Under the pieces are notes generated by a model. That model saw only the letters and a program-made list of their open reading frames with translations. It made no database searches and was not told where the DNA came from. A stretch of DNA of 23,999 nucleotides, from NCBI GenBank assembly GCA_035711465.1, contig DASTCC010000257.1, positions 1 to 23,999 on the forward strand. Direction: 5' to 3'. Positions 8,158 to 16,210 of this stretch are shown here, piece after piece. Source of the stretch: DASTCC01 sp035711465. Lineage in GTDB: Bacteria > Acidobacteriota > Vicinamibacteria > Vicinamibacterales > SCN-69-37. The position numbers and the translations under genes were made by a program. Positions within the stretch are counted from its first letter, which is position 1; every line of letters begins with the position of its first letter.

Positions 8158-8211
8158 CTCGACCGACCGAGACACTTTCGAACGCAGGCTGAGAACGAAA
8201 GAGGCGATCGC

Positions 8212-9600
8212 ATGTCCGTAGAGTTCACGATTCCCGAGCTGGGCGAGAACGTCGACAAGGGCGACGTCGTTCGCGTGCTCGTCAACAAGGGCGACACCGT
8301 CGCCAAGGACCAGCCCGTCATCGAGCTCGAGACGGACAAGGCGACCATCGAAGTGCCGTCGAACGTCGGCGGCGTCGTCACCGACATCAAGGTGAAGCCG
8401 GGCGACAAGGTCAAGGTCGGGCAGGTCGTGCTGGTGCTCGAAGGGAACGGGGCGGGTGCGGCCGCCGCCGCATCGACACCGCAGGAGAAACCGCAAGACA
8501 AACCACAAGAGAAACCACAGGTAACGGACGCGGCCGAGCCGGCCAAACCGGAACCGGCCGCCGCAGTCTCGCCGAAGTCGGCGCAGCCGGCGAAGGCGGA
8601 CGAGGCCGCGCCGCCGACCAACGTCGTCGACATCGCGTCCGGCCGTCACGCCGCGCCGGCCGCATCGGCCGCGCCGCGCGCGGAGCCCGCGGCCGAAGAG
8701 ACCAGTGGCGGACTGATTCCCGCGCCGCCTTCCGTGCGCCGCTTCGCGCGGGAGCTCGGCGTCGACATCGCGCAGGTCGCCGGCACCGGTCCGGGCGGCC
8801 GCATCGGTCAGGAAGACGTCAAGCACCACGTCAAGGGCCGGATGACCGGCGCGGTGGGCGCAGCAGCGCCGGCCCATGCGGCGCCGCTGCCGGACTTCAG
8901 CAAGTGGGGCGAGGTCGAGGTCAAGCCGATGTCCAACATCCGGCGCAAGACCGCCGAGCACCTCAGCGTCGCCTGGCAGGCGCCGCACGTGACCCAGCAC
9001 GATCGGGCCGACGTCACCGAGTTCGAGGCGTTCCGCAAGTCGCACGGGCCGCGGGTCGAGAAGGCCGGCGGCAAACTCACCGTCACGGCCATCCTGATCA
9101 AGATTTGCGCCGCCGCGATTCAGCGCTTTCCGCAGTTCGCCTCGTCGGTGGACATGGCGCGCGAGTCGATCGTGTTCAAGAAGTACTGCCACATCGGCGT
9201 CGCCGTCGACACGCCGAACGGGCTGCTCGTGCCGGTCATCCGCAACGCCGATAGCAAGACCATGACCGAGATCAGCGTCGAGCTCGGCACGCTCTCGCAG
9301 AAGGCGCGCGACCGCAAGCTGAGCCTCGACGAGATGTCCGGCGGCGTGTTCTCGATCACCAATCTCGGCGGCATCGGCGGCACGTCGTTCACGCCGATCC
9401 TGAATCAGCCGGAAGTGGCGATCCTCGGCGTCTCGCGCACCACCACCGAGCCGGTGTGGCGTGACGACCAGTTCGTGCCGCGGCAGATGCTGCCGTTGTC
9501 GCTCTCGTACGATCACCGCGTGATCGACGGCGCCGACGCGGCGCGCTTCCTGCGATTCATCGCCGACGGGCTCGAGCAGCCGCTGACGATGTATCTGTAA
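8212..9600 (+). CDS. aceF: Pyruvate dehydrogenase E2, dihydrolipoyllysine acetyltransferase
   Basis: The 462-residue E2 core protein transfers the acetyl group from lipoate to CoA. It has one lipoyl domain (about 1-80, with lipoyl Lys43 in ETDKATIEV), a Pro/Ala/Lys linker with a repeated PQEK/PQDK unit, and a peripheral-subunit-binding domain (PSVRRFARELGVDIAQVAGT, then GPGGRIGQEDV). The catalytic domain ends in DHRVIDG with His435 and Asp439. E. coli E2 has three lipoyl domains; one is usual in many other bacteria. The start is supported by AAAGAGG 7 nt upstream (8198-8204). A 6-bp inverted repeat, CTTTCG 8175-8180 with CGAAAG 8196-8201, partly covers that ribosome binding site. Position between aceE and lpdA, and the similarity to E2p, argue for pyruvate rather than 2-oxoglutarate as substrate. 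Confidence 0.97.
   Translation: MSVEFTIPELGENVDKGDVVRVLVNKGDTVAKDQPVIELETDKATIEVPSNVGGVVTDIKVKPGDKVKVGQVVLVLEGNGAGAAAAASTPQEKPQDKPQEKPQVTDAAEPAKPEPAAAVSPKSAQPAKADEAAPPTNVVDIASGRHAAPAASAAPRAEPAAEETSGGLIPAPPSVRRFARELGVDIAQVAGTGPGGRIGQEDVKHHVKGRMTGAVGAAAPAHAAPLPDFSKWGEVEVKPMSNIRRKTAEHLSVAWQAPHVTQHDRADVTEFEAFRKSHGPRVEKAGGKLTVTAILIKICAAAIQRFPQFASSVDMARESIVFKKYCHIGVAVDTPNGLLVPVIRNADSKTMTEISVELGTLSQKARDRKLSLDEMSGGVFSITNLGGIGGTSFTPILNQPEVAILGVSRTTTEPVWRDDQFVPRQMLPLSLSYDHRVIDGADAARFLRFIADGLEQPLTMYL
8479..8520 (+). repeat. 12-bp tandem repeat coding the E2 linker
   Basis: Three and a half 12-bp units beginning at 8479, 8491, 8503 and 8515 encode PQEK, PQDK, PQEK and PQ. The stretch is richer in A than its surroundings. 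It extends the flexible linker between the lipoyl domain and the subunit-binding domain. Such in-frame units can vary in number by slippage without breaking the frame. Confidence 0.8.
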
Positions 9601-9640
9601 CCGGCGGCCTCCGGCATCTCACAGAGTAGCGTCCTCGTTT

Positions 9641-11074
9641 ATGTCTTCGACTTCTGTTGTCGTCATTGGTGGTGGCCCGGGCGGGTATGCGGCGGCGTTT
9701 CACGCGGCCGACCTCGGCATGCAGGTGGCGCTCGTCGACACCGAGCTCAATCCGGGCGGCGTCTGTCTCTATCGCGGCTGCATCCCGTCGAAGGCGCTGC
9801 TGCACGTCGCCAAGCTCGTGCACGAGGCGCGGCACGCCGAGGCTTGGGGCGTGAAGTACGGCGAGCCGGCGATCGACCTCGATAAGCTGCGCGCGTTCAA
9901 GGACGGCGTGGTGGCGAAGCTCACCGGCGGGCTCGGCCAGCTGTCCAAGCAACGCAAGGTGAACTACATCCAGGGCAAGGCGTCGTTTGCCGGCCCGCGA
10001 TCGCTCAGCATCGAGCTCACCAAGGGCGGGACTGAGACGCTCGACTTCGAGCACGCGATCATCGCCACCGGGTCGCGGCCGGCGACCGTGCCGGGACTCT
10101 CGCTCGACAGCCCGCGGGTGATGGACTCGACCGGCGGGCTCGAACTGCCGGACATCCCGAAGACGCTGCTCGTCGTCGGCGGCGGTTACATCGGGTTGGA
10201 GCTCGGATCGGTCTACGCCGCGCTCGGCACCAGCGTCACCGTGGTCGAGATGACGGGCGGCCTGCTGCCCGGCGCGGACCGCGACCTGGTCACCTATCTC
10301 AGCCGCCGGCTCGAGACCACGCTCCACAAGATCCTGGTCAACGCGCGCGTCGTCGAGATGGCCGAGGCAAAGGGCGGGAAGGGGAAGGGTGTCCAGGTCC
10401 GCATCGAAGGCGAAGGGCTGGCCGACGCCGACACGACCCAGACGTTCGATCGCGTGCTGGTCTCGGTCGGGCGCAAACCAAACTCCGCGATTGCCGGTCT
10501 CGATAAGACGAAGGTCAAAGTGGGCGCGCGCGGGTTCATCGAGGTGGACGCGGCACGACAGACGGCCGAGCCGGGGATCTACGCGATTGGCGACGTCGTC
10601 GGCGAGCCGATGCTCGCGCACAAGGCGTCGCACGAGGCCCGGGTGGCGGTCGAGGCGATTGCCGGGCACAAGGTGGCGTTCGAGCCGCAGGCGATTCCGG
10701 CGGTGGTGTTCACGGATCCCGAGGTCGCCTGGTGCGGCCTCACCGAGAACGAGGCCAAGCAGCAGGGCCGGAAGGTCGAGATCGCGAAGTTTCCCTGGGC
10801 GGCGCTCGGACGAGCGCTGGCAATCGATCGTCCAGACGGCATGACCAAACTTGTGATCGATCCCGACACGGAGCGGATACTCGGGGTAGGCATCGTCGGC
10901 GCCGGCGCCGGCGAGCTGATCGCGGAAGGCGTGCTGGCGGTCGAGATGGCCGCGCTGGCCACCGACTTGAAGCTGAGCATTCACCCGCACCCGACGCTGT
11001 CGGAGACGCTGATGGAGGCGGCCGAGGTCTTCTTCGGCCACTCCACGCACGTCTACCGGCCCAAGCGCCGTTAG
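9641..11074 (+). CDS. lpdA: Dihydrolipoyl dehydrogenase (E3)
   Basis: The 477-residue flavoprotein reoxidises dihydrolipoate and reduces NAD+. An FAD-binding GGGPGG lies at residues 10-15. The redox-active disulfide Cys42/Cys47 is in GGVCLYRGCIPSKAL (CxxxxC, with Tyr-Arg where many homologues have Asn-Val). The NAD-binding motif VVGGGYIGLELGS lies near 180-192, and a second FAD contact is in GIYAIGDVVGEPMLAHKA. The C-terminal dyad is His450/Glu455 in HPHPTLSE. It is the last gene of the PDH operon, 40 nt after aceF. No clear Shine-Dalgarno precedes ATG 9641, but the conserved GGGPGG lies at the usual distance from this start. The same E3 could also serve 2-oxoglutarate dehydrogenase or glycine cleavage, as in other bacteria. 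Confidence 0.97.
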   Translation: MSSTSVVVIGGGPGGYAAAFHAADLGMQVALVDTELNPGGVCLYRGCIPSKALLHVAKLVHEARHAEAWGVKYGEPAIDLDKLRAFKDGVVAKLTGGLGQLSKQRKVNYIQGKASFAGPRSLSIELTKGGTETLDFEHAIIATGSRPATVPGLSLDSPRVMDSTGGLELPDIPKTLLVVGGGYIGLELGSVYAALGTSVTVVEMTGGLLPGADRDLVTYLSRRLETTLHKILVNARVVEMAEAKGGKGKGVQVRIEGEGLADADTTQTFDRVLVSVGRKPNSAIAGLDKTKVKVGARGFIEVDAARQTAEPGIYAIGDVVGEPMLAHKASHEARVAVEAIAGHKVAFEPQAIPAVVFTDPEVAWCGLTENEAKQQGRKVEIAKFPWAALGRALAIDRPDGMTKLVIDPDTERILGVGIVGAGAGELIAEGVLAVEMAALATDLKLSIHPHPTLSETLMEAAEVFFGHSTHVYRPKRR

Positions 11075-11094
11075 CCTCCTGAACGGAGGTGTTT
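11075..11094 (+). terminator. Weak terminator-like hairpin after lpdA
   Basis: CCTCC at 11075-11079 pairs with GGAGG at 11085-11089 around a 5-nt loop, starting on the base after the lpdA stop and followed by TGTTT. The stem is short and the T-run poor, so it could be a partial terminator that lets some transcription reach the next operon. Confidence 0.35.
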
Positions 11095-11151
11095 GGGGAC
11101 GGACGGCGGGACGGGCGGACAGGACACTGGGAGCGGATTTCGGATATCGTT

Positions 11152-11169
11152 AACCGATCATCGACGGTT
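11152..11169. promoter_or_regulatory. Small inverted repeat upstream of the MoxR/VWA operon
   Basis: AACCG at 11152-11156 and CGGTT at 11165-11169 form a short palindrome 8 bp before the GTG of the first operon gene. It could be an operator or simply chance in a 103-bp gap. No good -10/-35 pair was found here. The rest of the gap is a G-rich stretch. Confidence 0.25.
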
Positions 11170-11177
11170 CACATCAC

Positions 11178-12514
11178 GTGAGTCAGACATCACCCGATCG
11201 ACTCGTCCGCGAGGTCGTGAGCGGTGCGGATCGCCAGCGCCGCGCCCGCCGAGCGACCGCGCGCCTCGCGCAGATCGCGCCCGCGGCGGCCGGCCTCGCG
11301 CTGGTGACGGCGGCGCTCGGCCGCATGGCTGGTTGGTCGCCGGCTGTCGCGATCGGCGTCGTCGCGGTGCTCGCGGCGGCGCTCGCCGCGTATGTCGTGC
11401 TGATGCGCCGCCCGCATCCGAGCACGGACGCGATTGCGGCGCGCATCGACGCTGACGCCGAGATGGCCGGCGAACTGCGCAGCGCGCACTGGTTCGCCGC
11501 GACCGAGTCGCGCGACGAGTGGGCCGACTATCACATGGTCACGGCCGCCGAGCGCGCGAGCAAGGTCTCGTGGGACACGCTCTATCCGCCGGTTCGTGCC
11601 GCGCGTGCGTGGGTGATCACCGGCGCGCTGGTTGCCGGCGCGATCGCGCTCGCCGTCGTCGTCCCGGGCACGCGCGCCGCCGCGCCGACGGGCCTCACCG
11701 GCGAGGTGGCCGAGATCGCCGCCGAGCTGCCGCCGGAACTTCAGGCGAAGCTCGAGGCGCTGTTTGCGCAGATGGGCGACGGCAAGGCCTCGGCCGAAGC
11801 GAAGCAGGCGACGCTCGAAGATCTCAAGAAGCTGATGGAGCAGATCGATCCGAAGCTCCAGGCGAAGCTGGCAGAGCTCCTGAAGAAACAGCCGCTCGGC
11901 GATCTGGCCAACACGAAGCGCAAGGACCTCGACGAGGAAGACCTGAACGAGCGCAACGACAACAGCGCGGCCGGGATGCCGGAAGACGTGCGCTGGGCGC
12001 TCGAAGATCTGGCGGCGCGGATGGCCAACGCCGACGCGAATCGCAAGACCAACGAGAACAACCCCGCGGCCTCGTCGGAGACCGGCGAAACCGCGAAGGG
12101 GTCCGCGCAAGCGGAGACCTCGGAGGCAGGGCAGTCGCAGCAGGCGGGGATGCAGCTGATGCGCGAAGCCGCGAGCGACGCCGGCGGCAGCCAGATGATG
12201 ATGGCCGGCGCCGGGGCGATGGGCGGCGATTCGTCGAACGGGCCCGGCGGCAACTCGGGCGGCAAGGGCGATCCGAAGGACTTCGCCAGCATCGCCCAGG
12301 CGCTGCGCAAGGAATTGATCGAAGCGAACCAGGACATCAAGGGCGAGAACATTCCGAAGGAAGACATCCGCCGGAAGACCGAGCACGGGCAGTCCAGCCT
12401 GGGGTTCACGCGTGTGGCGCCGCCCGCCAACTTCGATCGCAGCCGCGCCACCAGTCCGCCGCAGGTGCCCGACGCGCGTCGGCCGCTGCTCTTCCATTAC
12501 TTCATTCGCCAACG

Positions 12515-12518
<4 letters not shown>
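11178..12518 (+). CDS. Unrecognised membrane protein, first gene of a MoxR/VWA operon
   Basis: I do not recognise this 446-residue protein with certainty. An Arg-rich N-terminus (residues 19-29) is followed by two close membrane helices (about 31-48 and 54-76). A helical segment AIAARIDADAEMAGELRSAH comes next, then a third membrane helix (145-162). After that come about 280 hydrophilic residues: Leu/Lys/Glu-rich likely coiled coil (about 180-260), then a Met/Gly/Ser-rich, probably disordered stretch (about 320-362, with QMMMAGAGAMGG), and a basic end. The N-terminal half recalls membrane proteins of the DUF4175 kind that often sit in MoxR-DUF58 clusters (inference). GTG 11178 is the start that keeps the whole membrane region; no ribosome binding site is evident. 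Its stop overlaps the MoxR start as ATGA, so translation is coupled. Confidence 0.7.
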
Positions 12519-13507
<989 letters not shown>

Positions 13508-13573
13508 CCGCGAAGGCGAGCCGGCCGGCCGTGACTGCACCGCCGCCCGCGCGCCCGCGCTGAAAGATCAGTT

Positions 13574-14446
13574 GTGGCCCTCAGGTTCGAAGACGACTTC
13601 CTGAAGAAGCTCGAGTACCTGCACGTGGTGTCGCGCCGTGCGTTCGCCGGCCAGAACCGCGCCGATCGGCTTGCGCGCAAGCGCGGCCGCGGCCTCGAGT
13701 TCGCCGACCATCGCGGCTACACGCCCGGCGACGACTTCCGCCAGATCGACTGGAAGGCCTACAAGCGGCTCGGCCGGCTGCTGCTGCGGCTGTTCGACGA
13801 GGAGCAGGATCTGCCGATCTACCTCTTCATCGACAACAGCCGGTCGATGGGCGAGACCGCGAAGTTCGATCAGGCGCGCCGCATCGCCGCGGCGTTGTGT
13901 TACATCGGTCTGGCGCACCTCGATCGCGTCACCATCCTGCCGTTCCGCGGCGAGCTCGGCGACGAGACCGTCCCCGGCCGCGGCAAGGGACGCATCTTCC
14001 GGGTGTTCGAGCTGCTCGAACGGATGGAGTCGAGCGGTCCGACCAGTCTGCGCGAGACCTTTGCGGACTTCGGATCGCGCGGCCGGCAGCAGGGGCTGGC
14101 GGTCGTGATCTCCGACTTCCTCGATCCGAACGGCTTCGAGCCCGGCCTCAAGCTGCTGAGCTCGATGGGGCACGACGTCTTCGTCGTCCACGTCGCGTCG
14201 GTCGCCGATCGCGATCCGGGCGCGCTCGGCGAAGCGCGCTTCGTCGACGTCGAAACCGGCGAAGTGCGCGACATCGAGGTGACGCCGTCGCTCGTCGAGG
14301 CGTACGCGAAGGTCTGGGCCGAGCACGCCGAGGAGCTCGAGACCTTCTGCGGCCGCTACAGCCTCGGCTACGTGCGCGCCGAGGCCGAGCTGCCGTTCGA
14401 GGACGTGATCCTGAAGACGTTCCGGAAGGGACGGTTCCTGGCATGA
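13574..14446 (+). CDS. DUF58 domain protein (VWA-like fold)
   Basis: The 290-residue soluble protein carries the DUF58 hallmark GDDFRQIDWKAYKR at residues 52-65, after an N-terminal helix with RGRGLEFADHRGYTPGDD. A VWA-like core follows whose MIDAS-type motif is DNSRS at 87-91 (Asp87, Ser89, Ser91 in place). It has no membrane helices. DUF58 genes almost always follow MoxR genes and are thought to be the adaptor or substrate-binding partner of the ATPase; no biochemical activity is established. GTG 13574 is the start nearest the conserved N-terminus, with a weak GAAAG upstream. The 66-nt gap to moxR is the largest in the operon after its first gene. The end overlaps the next gene as ATGA. Confidence 0.93.
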   Translation: MALRFEDDFLKKLEYLHVVSRRAFAGQNRADRLARKRGRGLEFADHRGYTPGDDFRQIDWKAYKRLGRLLLRLFDEEQDLPIYLFIDNSRSMGETAKFDQARRIAAALCYIGLAHLDRVTILPFRGELGDETVPGRGKGRIFRVFELLERMESSGPTSLRETFADFGSRGRQQGLAVVISDFLDPNGFEPGLKLLSSMGHDVFVVHVASVADRDPGALGEARFVDVETGEVRDIEVTPSLVEAYAKVWAEHAEELETFCGRYSLGYVRAEAELPFEDVILKTFRKGRFLA

Positions 14447-16209
14447 GCTTCAGCGGTCTGGCGGCCTGGCAGGCGCTGGCGCTCATTGCCGCCGCCGGCG
14501 GCGCGGCGGCATGGCTCTTCCTGATGAAGATCCGCCCGCCGCGCGTGAACGTCGCGTCGCTGCTGCTGTGGCGCAAGGTGCTCGATCACGCGCGCGAGCA
14601 GACGTGGTGGGAGCGGTTCCGCAAGGCGGTGTCGCTCGCGGCGACGGTGCTGCTGGCGGTCGCGCTGGCGCTGGCGTTCGCGCGACCGGGGCCTCGCGTC
14701 ACCGCGCAGTCGCGCGGACGGCTGCTCATCGTGATCGACTCGTCCTGGTCGATGCTGACGAAGTCGCCAGCCGGAGGGACACGGTGGGACCAGGCCATCG
14801 CCGGTGCGCGGCGGCTGGCGGCCTCCTCGGGCGGCGAGGCGGTCGCGATCGCGACCACGGCCGAAGGCCTCGTCGAAGGGCCGACCACCGACAGCGCGCT
14901 GATCGAGACCGCGATCGATCAGCTGACGCCCGCCGGCGGCGAGGACGCGGCGTGGCCGCACGTCGGCGGCGCCGACGCCGTGCATTTCTTTACCGACGGC
15001 ACGGTCTCGCGCGCGATCGATCGCGGCGTCATCGTGCACTCGGTGTACGACGCCGCGCCGAACGTCGCGGTCACGGCGCTCGCGGTGCGGCCGGCGGCGA
15101 CGGGCCGGACCGGCGGCGAGGCCTATCTCGAGATCGCCAACTACGCGCCGGCCAGCCAGAAGGTCAGCCTCACCGTGACCCGCGGCACCGCGGTGGTCTT
15201 CGACCAGCCGGTGGACATGAACGCGGGCGAGGCGATCCGCCAGGTGATTCCGCTCGACGCCAACGGCGACGCGCGCATCCGCGCCCGCGTCAGCGCGCCG
15301 GACAACGCGCTGGCGATCGACGACGAAGCGGTGGCGTGGCTGACGCCGGCCGAGCCGCTCGACGTGGTCGTCGTCTCGCCCGATCCGGGCGCGCTGACGC
15401 CGCTGCTGTCGCGATCGGAAGGCGTGAAGGCGACATTCGTCGCGCCGACCGCGTACCGCGCCGGCGACGAGGACGTCACGATTTTCGACCGCTACGCGCC
15501 GCCCGAAGCGCCCGCGCATCCGTCGTTGCTCATCGCGCCGCCCGCCGTCGGATGGCTCGGCGCCGCCGGCGACGAGGAGCGCGAGCCGCGCTGGGTCTCC
15601 ACGGGCCGTCATCCGGTCGTCGCCGGCGTCGATCCGCTCACGGTCGACGTGACCCGGGCGCGATCGATCGCCGATCCGAAATTCCAGGTCGCGGCGCGCT
15701 CGGAGCGGGGCACGCCGCTGGTCTCGGTGTTCGAGTCGCCGGAACAGCGGCTCGTCGTGCTGGGCTTCACGCTGCGGGATTCGAACTTCGCGCACGCGGC
15801 CGCGTTTCCGGTGCTGATCGGCAACGCGCTGGAGTGGCTCGCGCGGCCGGCGCTCGATTCGCCGCGGCGTCCCGGGCCGATGCTCCTGCCGGGCAGCACG
15901 CGCCGCGTGGTCGGTCCCGACGGCAGGCCAGTGGCGACGCGCGCGGTCGGCGGGCAGGTGCTGGCGACGTTACCGGCGCCGGGCTTCTATCTGGTCGAGG
16001 GCGGCGGCGGCCGCAGCGTCGTCAGCGTCAACGTCGGCGGCGCGGATCGGTCGAACGTGTCCCGCACTTCGCTCGATCAGAACGCCACGAGCGGGGCCGC
16101 GGCCGCCGCGTCCGTCGGCGGACGGCCGTGGTGGTTCTATCTGATCCTCGTCGCCTTCGTCCTCGCCAGCGTGGAATGGTTCACGTGGCTCAGGCGTATC
16201 ACGGTCTGA
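14443..16209 (+). CDS. BatA-like membrane protein with VWA domain
   Basis: The product is 588 residues. It begins with the BatA N-terminal layout: a membrane helix (about 7-27), a short cytoplasmic stretch PPRVNVASLLLWRKVLD, a second helix (about 62-80), and a VWA domain just after it with DSSWS at 99-103 (MIDAS Asp99, Ser101, Ser103). The middle is extracytoplasmic beta-sandwich and Rossmann-like sequence. A last membrane helix lies near 565-582 (WWFYLILVAFVLASVEW). The family is named after the Bacteroides aerotolerance proteins; it is believed to work with MoxR at the membrane. The start ATG 14443 overlaps the DUF58 stop (ATGA), which decides against the longer open frame upstream. The next gene begins 1 nt after its stop. 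Confidence 0.88.
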   Translation: MSFSGLAAWQALALIAAAGGAAAWLFLMKIRPPRVNVASLLLWRKVLDHAREQTWWERFRKAVSLAATVLLAVALALAFARPGPRVTAQSRGRLLIVIDSSWSMLTKSPAGGTRWDQAIAGARRLAASSGGEAVAIATTAEGLVEGPTTDSALIETAIDQLTPAGGEDAAWPHVGGADAVHFFTDGTVSRAIDRGVIVHSVYDAAPNVAVTALAVRPAATGRTGGEAYLEIANYAPASQKVSLTVTRGTAVVFDQPVDMNAGEAIRQVIPLDANGDARIRARVSAPDNALAIDDEAVAWLTPAEPLDVVVVSPDPGALTPLLSRSEGVKATFVAPTAYRAGDEDVTIFDRYAPPEAPAHPSLLIAPPAVGWLGAAGDEEREPRWVSTGRHPVVAGVDPLTVDVTRARSIADPKFQVAARSERGTPLVSVFESPEQRLVVLGFTLRDSNFAHAAAFPVLIGNALEWLARPALDSPRRPGPMLLPGSTRRVVGPDGRPVATRAVGGQVLATLPAPGFYLVEGGGGRSVVSVNVGGADRSNVSRTSLDQNATSGAAAAASVGGRPWWFYLILVAFVLASVEWFTWLRRITV

Positions 16210-16210
16210 C

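Noticed and set aside
5461..9516. A 1351-codon open frame on the minus strand across aceE and aceF
   Set aside because: It is antisense to two certain genes, is Arg/Asp/Val-rich with no domain pattern, and arises because GC-rich codon usage removes stops on the opposite strand.
11090..11140. G-rich stretch with repeated GGAC words, possibly a decayed REP copy
   Set aside because: It shares only GGGGACGGA with the element at 23920 and shows neither paired arms nor 7-bp phasing; too little to call.
11519..12514. N-terminal extension of the MoxR frame
   Set aside because: The extension overlaps the upstream membrane-protein gene in another frame and lacks homology. The ATGA overlap at 12515 gives the usual MoxR N-terminus.
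13897..14442. N-terminal extension of the BatA-like frame
   Set aside because: It overlaps the DUF58 gene in another frame; ATG 14443 begins the expected BatA membrane helix.
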